The notes below the pieces were generated by a model, which saw only the letters and a program-made list of their open reading frames with translations, made no database searches and had not been told where the DNA came from. This document shows, in pieces, positions 47,002 through 55,326 of a DNA stretch of 64,000 bases (position 1 is the stretch's first letter; every line of letters begins with the position of its first letter). A program made the position numbers and the translations under genes. Source of the stretch: Nocardia brasiliensis (GTDB taxonomy: Bacteria > Actinomycetota > Actinomycetes > Mycobacteriales > Mycobacteriaceae); the NCBI RefSeq assembly GCF_011801125.1, contig NZ_CP046171.1, positions 1,550,001 to 1,614,000 on the forward strand. Direction: 5' to 3'.

Positions 47002-47552
47002 GCCAACAGACCGGCGACGCGTTTGAGGACGTCGAGCTGGGCCGGGTTGTCGAGGTCTTCGATGGCGGCACCGAGGGTGCGGGCGGCGAAGTGGGGGCCG
47101 CGGGGCGCGTCGTCGGTGCTGGACTCAAGGGCCGGGTGCGCGGCGGTCAGCGCGTGGATCAGTGGGACCATGCGCTCGGCGAGGTCCTGTTTGGTGTGGT
47201 CGTCGGCATTGGCGGGGAGCTGGTCGAGTTCGAGTGCCTCGGGGCGGACCTGGTAGTTCCGGAACATCTCGATGTACGTTTCGATGCCGGCCGGGCCGAG
47301 CACCCGCGACAGCACGACGATGAAGGCGCGGTCGGCCTCGGAGAGGTCCACCCGGGCGGCGGCGACGGCCAGCGCGGGCGGGAGCTCGGCCGGCGTGCCC
47401 TGCCGCAGAGTGATCGCGAGCTCGGCCCGGATACGTTGCAGGCGTTCGATATTCGCGGCGAGTTCGGCGTCAAGGGCGCGCAGCGCCGCCGCGGACGGCA
47501 TCTCGGCGGTGCCCATGGCGGCGATCTGAGCCAGCGAGAACCCGAGTTCGCG
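46953..47552 (-). pseudogene. MerR family regulator, 5'-truncated remnant
   Basis: The frame reads RELGFSLAQIAAMGTAEM, which is the end of the MerR HTH (the usual 'LRELGFSLxxI' helix), then a long helical region (LDAELAANIERLQRIRAEL) and the C-terminal effector part to the stop. The first ~60 residues of the DNA-binding domain are missing. Homology stops at 47552, where the S9 peptidase remnant of the opposite strand begins. It has no promoter or start of its own; an internal ATG at 47516 leaves only the C-terminal part. Confidence 0.75.
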
Positions 47553-47554
47553 AG

Positions 47555-48094
47555 TGGGCGGTGGCGCAGGGGTACGCCGATCCGGCGCGGGTGGCGATCT
47601 TCGGCGGCTCCTACGGTGGCTACGCGGCCCTGGTCGGTGTCACCTTCACCCTGGATGTCTTCGCCGCCGCCATCGACTACTGCGGTATCTCGAGCCTGGC
47701 GAACTTCCTGCGGACCATGCCGCCGTTCACCCGGCCGATGATGGCCAACAACTGGTATCTGTTCGTCGGGGATCCCGACGATCCGGCGCAGGAGGCCGAC
47801 ATGCTGGCGCGCTCGCCGATCAGCAGGGTGGATCGCATCCGCACGCCGTTGCTGGTGGTCCAGGGCGCCAACGATGTCCGGGTGGTACGGGCCGAGTCCG
47901 ACAACATGGTCGCGGCGCTGCGCGAGCGCGGCGTCGAGGTCGACTATCTGGTCAAGGACAACGAAGGCCACGGATTCGTGAACCAGGAGAACGAGATCGA
48001 GATGTACCACCGCGTCGACCGCTTCCTCGCGCGGCATCTGCGCGGTAGGCAGCAGGACGTGGCGCCGACATCCCCACCGCCACCGGCGCATTGA
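47555..48094 (+). pseudogene. S9 prolyl oligopeptidase, C-terminal remnant
   Basis: Only the C-terminal hydrolase part remains: WAVAQGYADPARVAIFGGSYGGYAAL with the nucleophile Ser, [10 protein letters not shown] with Asp and VKDNEGHGF with His. The N-terminal beta-propeller (about 400 residues) and the start of the hydrolase fold are lost. An internal GTG at 47561 could give a 177-residue product without propeller or the first strands, which is unlikely to be functional. Its head lies against the truncated head of the MerR gene, so one deletion appears to have removed both 5' ends. Confidence 0.75.
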
Positions 48095-48103
48095 GCCGAC
48101 GGC

Positions 48104-48132
48104 GGCCGCCCGCGAGCAGGTCGCGGGCGGCC
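48104..48132. terminator. Bidirectional hairpin between convergent genes
   Basis: GGCCGCCCGCGA (48104-48115) and TCGCGGGCGGCC (48121-48132) form a perfect 12-bp stem with a 5-base loop, between the S9 remnant and the P450 gene, which end on either side. It probably terminates the minus-strand isonitrile operon. Confidence 0.75.
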
Positions 48133-48152
48133 GGCCGTTACGCGGCGCAGGG

Positions 48153-49505
48153 CTATCCGGTCGGTACCGCCAGGCGCGGACCCGCGGGCGCGCGACGATC
48201 CGACACCGAGCGCAACCGCACCGGCACGCGGTCGAAGCCGCGCAAGACGGCGAGACCGCGCAGCTCGGGTTCGCCGTCGAGCGCGAGGTCGGGGAAGCGC
48301 TCGAACAACTTGCGCAGTCCGATGGTGCCCTCCAATCGAGCCAGCCGTGCCCCGAGGCAGGTGTGGATGCCCTGGCCGAAAGCTATGTGCTCGCGCACCC
48401 TTTCGCGGCCGATATCGAACCGCGCCGGTTCGGTGAATCGCTCTGGATCGCGGTTGGCGCCGCCGAGCAGCAGCATCACCACTTCGCCCGCGCGGATGCG
48501 GTGACCGGCGATCTCGACGTCCTCGTGCGCGGTGCGCATCGTCATCTGCGCGGGGCTCTCGACGCGCAGGATCTCCTCGACCGCGCTCGCCCACAGTTCG
48601 GGGTCGGCATGCAGCCTGGCGAGCTGGTCGGGATTGCGCAGCAGCAGCACGATTCCGCTGCCGAGCATGTTCATCGCCGTCTCGAAGCCCGCGCCCATGA
48701 TGATCGAGGCGGTGGCCATCAATTCGGGCTTGGCCAGCCCGCTCGTCGCGACGACCTGCCCGAAGATGCTGGGCCCCGGCTGGATTCGCAGGCGGTCGAC
48801 GTGGTCGCCGAAGTAGCGCTGCGCGTCGGTGAGGCCCTCGATGCCGGTCCGGTAGCCCGCGTGGCGCACCCCGATATCGAACAGCGGCGCCCCGCTGTTG
48901 CCCCACTCGAGCAGCTTCGGCTGATCGTGCTCGGGAATGCCGAGCAGGTGCGCGATGATCGCGACCGGCAGCCTGGCCGCGAAGTCCCGGATCAGATCGG
49001 CGTGCGAGCGCGGTTCGAGCTCGTCGAGCAGCTGGTCGGCGACCACGCCGATGCGATCGGTCATGTCCCGCATGGCGGCGGCGGTGAAGGCGGCGACGAC
49101 CGGGCGGCGCAGCCGACTGTGATCCGGTGGGTCCAGCGCGATCAGCGCGGGCGGGTCGGTGGGGTTGGGCAGATCCTGCCCCGTGTGCTCCAACATCCAG
49201 CGCACCGGCTTCGGCATGCTCATGTGGCTGGGCTTGGTGGCCCCGAATCGACTGTCCCGCATGATCGTCCGGCAGACTTCGATGTCGACGGTGAGATTGA
49301 GCAGCGGGGTCGGCACGATGCGGCCCGAGGCACGGATGCGTTCCATGTCCGGGTAGGGGTCGATGCCGCGACCCGGACCGACCAGCAGAGTGGCGAACGG
49401 GTCGCCGCGGCGCGCCATCGTTCGCAGCATGACGCCCGCGGCGCCGTGCAACACCAGCCAGCGAACCCAGATCTTCGCGCGCCGTGCGGTTTTCGAGATG
49501 TTCAT
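48153..49505 (-). CDS. Cytochrome P450
   Basis: A 450-residue P450. The I-helix oxygen-binding block is IIMGAGFETAMNML, the ExxR motif is EEILRVESPAQ, and the heme loop is AFGQGIHTCLGARLARLEG with the proximal Cys. It is the last gene of the isonitrile operon; 20 bases separate it from the UbiA gene. Two adjacent ATGs at 49508 and 49505 follow an AAAGGA site; the second has better spacing. It likely oxidises the prenylated or isonitrile product. No redox partner is seen in the window. Confidence 0.9.
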   Translation of the reverse strand: MNISKTARRAKIWVRWLVLHGAAGVMLRTMARRGDPFATLLVGPGRGIDPYPDMERIRASGRIVPTPLLNLTVDIEVCRTIMRDSRFGATKPSHMSMPKPVRWMLEHTGQDLPNPTDPPALIALDPPDHSRLRRPVVAAFTAAAMRDMTDRIGVVADQLLDELEPRSHADLIRDFAARLPVAIIAHLLGIPEHDQPKLLEWGNSGAPLFDIGVRHAGYRTGIEGLTDAQRYFGDHVDRLRIQPGPSIFGQVVATSGLAKPELMATASIIMGAGFETAMNMLGSGIVLLLRNPDQLARLHADPELWASAVEEILRVESPAQMTMRTAHEDVEIAGHRIRAGEVVMLLLGGANRDPERFTEPARFDIGRERVREHIAFGQGIHTCLGARLARLEGTIGLRKLFERFPDLALDGEPELRGLAVLRGFDRVPVRLRSVSDRRAPAGPRLAVPTG

Positions 49506-49525
49506 CATGTCCTTTCGACGCGAGA

Positions 49526-50449
49526 TCAGCTCGCCAGGAACAGGTTGCCGACGGCCATCAGTACGGCGCCGGTCCAGGCCAGCCTGCGGCCGAGCAGCCT
49601 GCCGACGAGCGGGTTGCGCTTGATCGCGCCGAGCCGGAACTGGACCAACCGCAGCGCGAACACCGGGCACAGCAGCAGGCCGAGGGCGAGCGGCAGTTCG
49701 CCCGCGGCGATCAGCGCGAACACCACGATCGCGTCGGCGACGGCGAGCACGCCGAGCAGATTGATGTAGGTGCGTTCGCCGGTCATGGTGGCCACGTTGA
49801 TCCGGCCGACGCCGCGATCGGTTTCGATATCGCGCAGGTTGGAGTACCAGGACACCATCATCAGCCAGAACGCGAACAACCCGCCCTCGATCATGCTGCG
49901 CGTGGTGACCCCGCCGGTCAGCGCCCAGAACGGCACGAAGACCAGCTGCATCGTGAACAGGAACAGCACCAGTTCCTGAAAACCGATGTGGCTCAGCTTC
50001 AATCCGTAGGAGTACTGCACCGAGATACACGCGCCGACGACGGCGAGCACGATCAGCCACAGCGGGTGATAGGGGGCGATGAGCAGCCCGAGCACCAGCA
50101 GCGCCAACCCGGACAGCAGGCAGATCCAGGAGAACCGCAACGCCTGCGGCAGCCGAAGTTCGCCGGTCACCAAGGGTTTCCAGTGTGCGCGCCGCAGCGC
50201 GCTCGGATTGTCGCGGTAGTTCTTGGCATCGCTGCCGTCCCGGAATCCGGTGATGTCGTCGAACGCGATCAGCGCGCAGTGCACCAGGAAGTAGCCCGCG
50301 ATGAGCACCGCGAACGCGGCCCAGGTACGCCCCTCGCGCACGACCGCGGCGGGCAGCAGCGTCGCCACCATCGGATAGGCGAGGTTGTAGTCGAGGAAAT
50401 AGAGATTGGCGAGGCGCCCGTACGCTCGCACAGACTTAACGGGTGTCAT
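49526..50449 (-). CDS. UbiA family prenyltransferase
   Basis: A 307-residue membrane protein with eight or nine helices. The first Asp-rich motif is IAFDDITGFRDGSDAKN (equivalent to NDxxDxxxD) and the second NLRDIETDRGVGR (DxxxD), which together bind the magnesium-prenyl diphosphate. Such enzymes attach isoprenoid chains to aromatic or other acceptors in the membrane. Its place between the isonitrile genes and a P450, with an IPP isomerase at the head of the operon, suggests that it prenylates or is fed by the pathway. The ATG at 50449 is chosen; a longer frame starts at 50491. A TGTCATGACA palindrome overlaps the start. Confidence 0.85.
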   Translation of the reverse strand: MTPVKSVRAYGRLANLYFLDYNLAYPMVATLLPAAVVREGRTWAAFAVLIAGYFLVHCALIAFDDITGFRDGSDAKNYRDNPSALRRAHWKPLVTGELRLPQALRFSWICLLSGLALLVLGLLIAPYHPLWLIVLAVVGACISVQYSYGLKLSHIGFQELVLFLFTMQLVFVPFWALTGGVTTRSMIEGGLFAFWLMMVSWYSNLRDIETDRGVGRINVATMTGERTYINLLGVLAVADAIVVFALIAAGELPLALGLLLCPVFALRLVQFRLGAIKRNPLVGRLLGRRLAWTGAVLMAVGNLFLAS

Positions 50450-50605
50450 GACATCGACCACGACTGGTAGTCCAATCTTGTTGTATGGCAAGGTTCGACG
50501 CGCGGTGCTCGGCAGCGGACAGCGGAACTTCGGCGCCCGCGTCGCGAGCGCCGTCGTCGTCTGGCGTCGTAGGTCTCTTCGGTATCGGCGCGTCGGCGCC
50601 CCGAC

Positions 50606-51415
50606 CTAGATGATCTGGATCCGCTGCATGTGCCGGGCGGTCGAGCCGAGGAAACGGTTGCGTCCGTGCAGCAGCGCGTGGTTCTCGGCGACGACGATGT
50701 CGCCGGTCTGCCAGGCGTGGTCGTAGCAGTAGCGCGGGTCGTGCAGCCGGTCGCGCAGGTCGTCCATCACGCGGACCGCGTCGTCGGCGCCGAGCCCTTC
50801 GACGGTGAGGAACAACGGGTTCCGGTAGCGGGCCGGGTCGAGCGGCTCGGCGTAGCGGATGGTCGTCTCACCGGTGGTCGGGTGGGTGTCGAGCAGCGGT
50901 TGGGTCATGGTGCCGCCGTAGTGCGCCAGCTTGTCGGTGCGGTAGGTCACCGAGGTGCGGGCCCACAGCTCGCGCAGTTCCTCGGGCGCCTCGCGATAGA
51001 CCTGGGTCGAATCGCAGAAGACGGTCTCGCCGCCCGCACCGGGCACGCAGCCCTGCACGCACTGGAACAGGAAGAAGCGCGGGGCACGTTCGGACCAGGC
51101 GCCGTCCCAGTGGAACGGGACGTCTCCCGAGTCGAACAGGTAGTTCTGCGGGTCCTCCTGGACGACCAGGTCGAGGATGGTGCCGAATTCCCACTGCACC
51201 AGCTCGCCCGCGGCCATGCAGTAGGCCTCCAGGTCGGTCTTGTCGAGCAGGTCGAAGCCGCGCAGCACCAGGACCTTGGCCGCGAGGGTGGTCGACAGCA
51301 ACTCATCGATCGGCACGTCGGCCAGTGTGCGCCCGCCGGTTTCGGCGGTCACCACGCGCCCGAACGGTGCCAGGTCGGTGCCGGCGAGCAGGGTCTGCTG
51401 AAGTTGATCGCTCAC
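50606..51415 (-). CDS. Fe(II)/2-oxoglutarate-dependent oxygenase, PvcB/IsnB-like
   Basis: A 269-residue TauD/TfdA-fold oxygenase. The iron facial triad is visible as VPFHWDGAW (His-x-Asp) and ENHALLHGRNRF (distal His); RIQII-type C-terminus. Its neighbour is a PvcA-type isonitrile synthase, and the two overlap by 4 bases (ATGA), exactly the PvcA/PvcB pairing that installs and then oxidises an isonitrile. PvcB homologues desaturate or oxidise amino-acid-derived isonitriles, for example to vinyl isonitriles. Which reaction occurs here cannot be read from the sequence. Confidence 0.85.
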   Translation of the reverse strand: MSDQLQQTLLAGTDLAPFGRVVTAETGGRTLADVPIDELLSTTLAAKVLVLRGFDLLDKTDLEAYCMAAGELVQWEFGTILDLVVQEDPQNYLFDSGDVPFHWDGAWSERAPRFFLFQCVQGCVPGAGGETVFCDSTQVYREAPEELRELWARTSVTYRTDKLAHYGGTMTQPLLDTHPTTGETTIRYAEPLDPARYRNPLFLTVEGLGADDAVRVMDDLRDRLHDPRYCYDHAWQTGDIVVAENHALLHGRNRFLGSTARHMQRIQII

Positions 51416-52443
51416 AACGTTCCTCCGGAGATAAGCAGTGCTGATGCGGTGCGGTCATCGACCGGCTCGTCGATGACGAAGTGACTCGGCCTGCTGTTGC
51501 GCCACACCAGGCGCCCGCCCAATTCCTCTGCGCGCGCTCGCTTCACGAGCACGTGGCGAATACCGTCGTCGAGCACGACGCCGTGCCACGGGGTCAGCCA
51601 GCCGTCGACGGTGCGCAGCAGGTGGAAGCCGATCTTGCTGCCGTGGTGGTCCTGCGGATGAATGGACAGGCGCACGGCGGCGGGAAAGACCTCGCCGACC
51701 AGCCTGCTCCAGGCCTGGCTGCGCTGCACCACCTCGTAGGCGGTCTGCTTGGCCTGATTGCGCCTGCGGGTGGCGCTGAGCTCGGCGTGGAGCACCGCGT
51801 CGTCCTCGGTGACGAACCGGTGGATGCCGTTGAACATGCGCCGCGCGGCGGGGTCGGTGCGGACCGTCTCCCTGATCTCGGCGACGGACTCGGCGTACTC
51901 CGCGAGCAGCCGGGCCCTGCGCTCGTCCCACGACAGGTCGGGCATCGCGTCGCGCAGCCCGTACAGGCCGATCGCGCCGCCGCCGATGGACCGGATCATC
52001 CGCATCAGCTCATGCCCGTAGTCGTCGATGTGCTCGTCCGGGATGCCGAGGACATCGCTGAACACGTGCCCGTCCGAACAGATCGTCACTACCGCACCGG
52101 GCTCGTACACCGCCGAGACCTGTTCGCAGAATCCCTGCACCGATTCGAGGGCGATCTGCTCGCCCAGGTCGGGCAGCCGCCCGATAGTCTTGCGGCGGTT
52201 GCGCGATTTCGCCGGGAACGCCGGAATGACGAAGTGAATGGGCTTGTTCGCCGTGATGAACTGCCCGACCGTTTCCAGGTGCGGGGCAAAACAATCGGGG
52301 CACGGGTTCGTCGCGCAGGGATCGGCGGGCTCGGCGGTGCGGCGCCGGCGAAAGACAATACGCAGAATCCGTTCGGCGACAGCGTGGTCGGCGGGGGAGA
52401 GTGCGGTCTCGTGCAGCGCACCGGCGGCGGTAGTGGTGGTCAT
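51412..52443 (-). CDS. Isonitrile synthase, PvcA/IsnA (DIT1/PvcA) family
   Basis: A 343-residue protein of the DIT1/PvcA family, which makes an isonitrile from the amino group of Tyr or Trp and a ribulose-5-phosphate carbon. Characteristic blocks are IHFVIPAFPAKSRNRRKTIG followed by RLPDLGEQIALESVQGF, VTICSDGHVFSDVLGI and LSIHPQDHHGSKIGFHLL. Near the start CATNPCPDC holds three Cys. No full substrate assignment (Tyr or Trp) is possible by eye. The start ATG at 52443 directly follows the TAA of the IPP isomerase gene with an AGGAAGG site inside it, so translation is coupled. It is the core enzyme of this locus. Confidence 0.9.
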   Translation of the reverse strand: MTTTTAAGALHETALSPADHAVAERILRIVFRRRRTAEPADPCATNPCPDCFAPHLETVGQFITANKPIHFVIPAFPAKSRNRRKTIGRLPDLGEQIALESVQGFCEQVSAVYEPGAVVTICSDGHVFSDVLGIPDEHIDDYGHELMRMIRSIGGGAIGLYGLRDAMPDLSWDERRARLLAEYAESVAEIRETVRTDPAARRMFNGIHRFVTEDDAVLHAELSATRRRNQAKQTAYEVVQRSQAWSRLVGEVFPAAVRLSIHPQDHHGSKIGFHLLRTVDGWLTPWHGVVLDDGIRHVLVKRARAEELGGRLVWRNSRPSHFVIDEPVDDRTASALLISGGTL

Positions 52444-53067
52444 TTACCCTTCCTTTCCGGAAGTGGTCGCGGCGGCAGCGGGCACGCCGAGCGGCTCGCG
52501 CCATCGCCGCGGCAGTAAGTCGGCGGTCAGGATCGGCCACTGGGCCGGCTCAGCGGACAGGGTGGCCAGCTCGGCCAGTTGCAGACGGCTCCACGGCGAG
52601 ATCCGCAGGGCCTCGGTGCGCACCAGCGCGCCGAACCCGGACCAGTCGATCCAGGCGAAGTCGTCCACCTCGGCCGGGTTCGGGATCGGGTCGCTGTCCA
52701 CGAAAGCCACGAAGACTGGGCAGATTTCGTTCTCGACGATGCCGTCGTCCATGACCGCGCGGTAGCGGAAGTCCGGCAGTGCCATCCCCCAGCGTCGTGG
52801 GGTCAGGCCGAGCTCGTCGGAGAGCCTGCGCAGCATGGCGTCGGCCATCTTCTCGCCGGGCTGCGGGTGCCCGCAGCAGGAGTTCGTCCAGACGCCGGGC
52901 CAGGTGCGTTTGGTGGTGGCGCGTCGCGTGAGCAGGAAATGGCCCTGCGGTCCGAATACATAACAGGAGAATGCCAGGTGCAACGGCGTTCGGTGGTCGT
53001 GAATCGAGGCTTTATCCGCCGACCCGAGCGGAATACCGGATTCATCGACCAGTATTACAGATTCCAT
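52444..53067 (-). CDS. idi: Isopentenyl-diphosphate delta-isomerase (type I)
   Basis: A 207-residue enzyme with the Nudix-like IDI fold. HLAFSCYVFGPQGHFLLTRRA, WTNSCCGHPQPGEKMADAML (active-site Cys in TNSCCGHP and metal-binding His) and DDGIVENEICPVFVA (catalytic Glu in ENE) are all present. It interconverts IPP and DMAPP. Being the first gene of the isonitrile operon, it likely supplies DMAPP or longer prenyl diphosphates to the UbiA enzyme. The ATG at 53067 has a palindrome 12 bases upstream. Confidence 0.92.
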   Translation of the reverse strand: MESVILVDESGIPLGSADKASIHDHRTPLHLAFSCYVFGPQGHFLLTRRATTKRTWPGVWTNSCCGHPQPGEKMADAMLRRLSDELGLTPRRWGMALPDFRYRAVMDDGIVENEICPVFVAFVDSDPIPNPAEVDDFAWIDWSGFGALVRTEALRISPWSRLQLAELATLSAEPAQWPILTADLLPRRWREPLGVPAAAATTSGKEG

Positions 53068-53078
53068 GAAAAACTCTC

Positions 53079-53090
53079 ATATCATGATAT
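53079..53090. promoter_or_regulatory. 12-base perfect palindrome at the idi start
   Basis: ATATCATGATAT is a perfect palindrome, 12 bases before the idi start codon. Its position over the ribosome-binding/promoter-proximal region suggests an operator that controls the whole isonitrile operon. Confidence 0.5.
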
Positions 53091-53189
53091 CGACGGCATA
53101 ATCTGCACGTCTGTGACCTCCCGGCACCGAAGATACCGCACCCCCTGAGTGCGCGCAATCACATACAACTAAAGCGGTACGGCGGGACG

Positions 53190-53298
53190 TGACAAATTAT
53201 CGATGTGACATATTCTCGAGTCCGGAAAATGAAAGCTGACAAATTATTCGGCCCGCTCACGTGACGGATGTAACAAACCATCAGACCTGACAAACTAT
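53190..53298. repeat. Five TGACAAATTAT-type repeats upstream of the isonitrile operon
   Basis: Copies: TGACAAATTAT (53190-53200), TGACATATTCT (53206-53216), TGACAAATTAT (53237-53247), TAACAAACCAT (53271-53281) and TGACAAACTAT (53288-53298). All are in the same orientation, with starts separated by 16, 31, 34 and 17 bases, that is in two pairs and one single. A related sequence lies upstream of the transposase-derived gene. They look like binding sites of a cluster regulator. Confidence 0.65.
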
Positions 53299-53593
53299 GT
53301 CGCGAATAATGGGGATTCGACGACTTCCTCGGGTGGTGAAACGGCCGATGAAGCATCGATGATGATGTCAAATGTCTAGTGCGCCAACGTCTTCCGGCGT
53401 ATTCGGACATAATTCTCTGGGGCGACCGAGTGGCAGGTTACTGCTACGGAAGGAGCATTGCGATCGGTGTCGGTGTCTGTAGCATTCTGTCTGTTCACGA
53501 CGAGGTTGCGTTGCGTTCGGCAAGTTGATCAGGTGGGCACGAAAGTCAGCGTGGCGTCGTCGGTCGCATCATTCGAGCGAAATCAGGAGAGTC

Positions 53594-55279
53594 GTGGCAC
53601 AGGACCTCGAGTACGCGCATGTCGACCAGTCGACGCCACCCGACGGCGACTCCGTCGCCGTCGATCCGCGTCGTTGGATCACCTTCGCGATCGTGCTGGC
53701 GGCGGGCTTCATGGATTTGCTGGACGTCACGATCGTCAATGTCGCGGTGCCGAGTATCCAGTCCGATCTGAGTGCGCAGTATTCGCAGATCGAATGGATT
53801 GTCGCGGCGTATGTGCTCGCCTTCGCCGCGACGCTCATCACCGGTGGGCGGCTCGGTGACCTGTATGGGCGCAAGCGGATCTTCCTGCTCGGGATGGCGT
53901 GCTTCACCCTCGCCTCGGCGGCCTGCGGCCTGAGCTCCGGGCCGACCGCGCTGATCGTCGCGCGCTTCCTGCAGGGTGCGGCGGCCGGCCTCATGGTGCC
54001 GCAGATCCTTGCCATCCTGCGGATCACCTTTCCGGCCAAGGAGCGGGCGAAGGCGATCGCGGTGTACAGCGGCGTCTGCGGCTCGGCGACCGCGGTCGGA
54101 CTCGCGCTCGGCGCGCTGCTGGTGGAATGGAATCTGTTCGACCTGAGCTGGCGGCCGATCTTCCTGGTGAACATCCCCTTCGGTGTCGCGACGGTGATCG
54201 CGGGCGTGCTGGTGATGAAGGAATCCCGCTCCGCGGCCGCGTCCAGGCTGGACCTGGTGGGCGTCGCACTGGTCGTCGCCGCGATCCTGCTGCTCACCTA
54301 CCCGCTCACCGAGGGGCGCCGACTGGGTTGGCCCGCTTGGACTTTCGCCATGATCGCGGCATCGGTCGCGGTGTTGCTGGTGTTCATCGGGCACCAGCGC
54401 AGGCGCCGTGCCACCGTCGGATCACCGTTGATCGACCTCAGCCTGTTCCGGCTGCGGCCGTTCGCGCTCGGCCTGACCAGCTGGCTGCTGTTCTGGATCT
54501 GCTTCGGCGGATTCTTCCTGGTATGGACGCTGGTCATGCAGGTGGGCCTGGGTTGGTCGCCGATGCGGGCCGGACTCACCTCGCTGTTCTTCGCGGTGGC
54601 CACCGGAGTCGGCGCGGCCGCCTCCGCCGGTGTGCTCGCGCCGCGCTTCGGTCGCAAGGTGCTGATCGCCGGCGGCCTGGTCACCGGCATCGGACTCGGC
54701 CTCTACGGCTGGTTCGTCGCGCACTACGGCCCGGACACCACGCCGTGGCACATGATGACGCCGCTGCTGGTGATCGGTCTCGGCTTCGGCCTGGTGGTGG
54801 CGCCGACCATCGATCTCGTGCTGAGCCAGGTGCAGACCAAGGACGCGGGCGCGGCCTCCGGACTGCTCAACACCGGACAGCAACTCGGCATCGCGCTCGG
54901 TGTCGCGCTGGTCGGCATCGTGTTCTTCAACCAGCTGGACCACGATTCCGCGCGCGGCGTCGATCAGACGACGACCGCCCTGCGCGGCGAGCTCGCCGAG
55001 GCCGGTCTGCCCGCGCCCGCGCAGGAGCAGATTCTCGCGAATTTCCGTGCCTGCGTGCAGGATCGGTCCGCACAGGTGGACCCGTCCGAGGTGCCGCACA
55101 GCTGCCTGCCGGGTGAGCCGAGCAACGAGGCGGTATCGCGGGTGCTTGCCGACGCGGGGGCACAGGCCAACGCGGTCAACTTCGCGCACACCTTCCGCTA
55201 CACCCTCGCCTACGGCATCGGCATCATGATCCTGATATCCCTGGGGTTCTTCGCCCTGCCACGCAGCGCCAAGCTCTGA
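53594..55279 (+). CDS. MFS transporter, DHA2 (EmrB/QacA) family
   Basis: A 561-residue membrane protein with about 14 helices. It starts at GTG after an AGGAGAG site. WITFAIVLAAGFMDLLDVTIVNVAVPSIQ is the typical first helix of DHA2 exporters, and GGRLGDLYGRKRIFLLGMACFTLASAACGLS the loop-2/3 MFS signature. GLLNTGQQLGIALGVALVGIVFF is motif C-like near the end. These pumps export drugs and natural products with proton motive force. Its divergence from the isonitrile operon and the shared repeats suggest that it exports the product. The regulator gene follows 47 bases later. Confidence 0.9.
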   Translation: MAQDLEYAHVDQSTPPDGDSVAVDPRRWITFAIVLAAGFMDLLDVTIVNVAVPSIQSDLSAQYSQIEWIVAAYVLAFAATLITGGRLGDLYGRKRIFLLGMACFTLASAACGLSSGPTALIVARFLQGAAAGLMVPQILAILRITFPAKERAKAIAVYSGVCGSATAVGLALGALLVEWNLFDLSWRPIFLVNIPFGVATVIAGVLVMKESRSAAASRLDLVGVALVVAAILLLTYPLTEGRRLGWPAWTFAMIAASVAVLLVFIGHQRRRRATVGSPLIDLSLFRLRPFALGLTSWLLFWICFGGFFLVWTLVMQVGLGWSPMRAGLTSLFFAVATGVGAAASAGVLAPRFGRKVLIAGGLVTGIGLGLYGWFVAHYGPDTTPWHMMTPLLVIGLGFGLVVAPTIDLVLSQVQTKDAGAASGLLNTGQQLGIALGVALVGIVFFNQLDHDSARGVDQTTTALRGELAEAGLPAPAQEQILANFRACVQDRSAQVDPSEVPHSCLPGEPSNEAVSRVLADAGAQANAVNFAHTFRYTLAYGIGIMILISLGFFALPRSAKL

Positions 55280-55326
55280 GGGCACGGCGGCGAAATGCCG
55301 CCGCGATGCGAGCAAGGGGGCTCGAG

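Larger units (their letters stand above)
53068..53593. promoter_or_regulatory. AT-rich divergent region between isonitrile operon and exporter
   Basis: A 526-base region, strikingly AT-rich against the GC-rich surroundings, that must hold the divergent promoters of idi and the MFS exporter. It contains a 12-base palindrome (53079-53090) and five TGACAAA-type repeats (53190-53298), listed separately. No coding frame is supported. Confidence 0.6.

Noticed and set aside
47561..48094. A functional short S9 peptidase starting at GTG 47561
   Set aside because: It would lack the propeller and the first strands of the hydrolase fold, and its head abuts another truncated gene.
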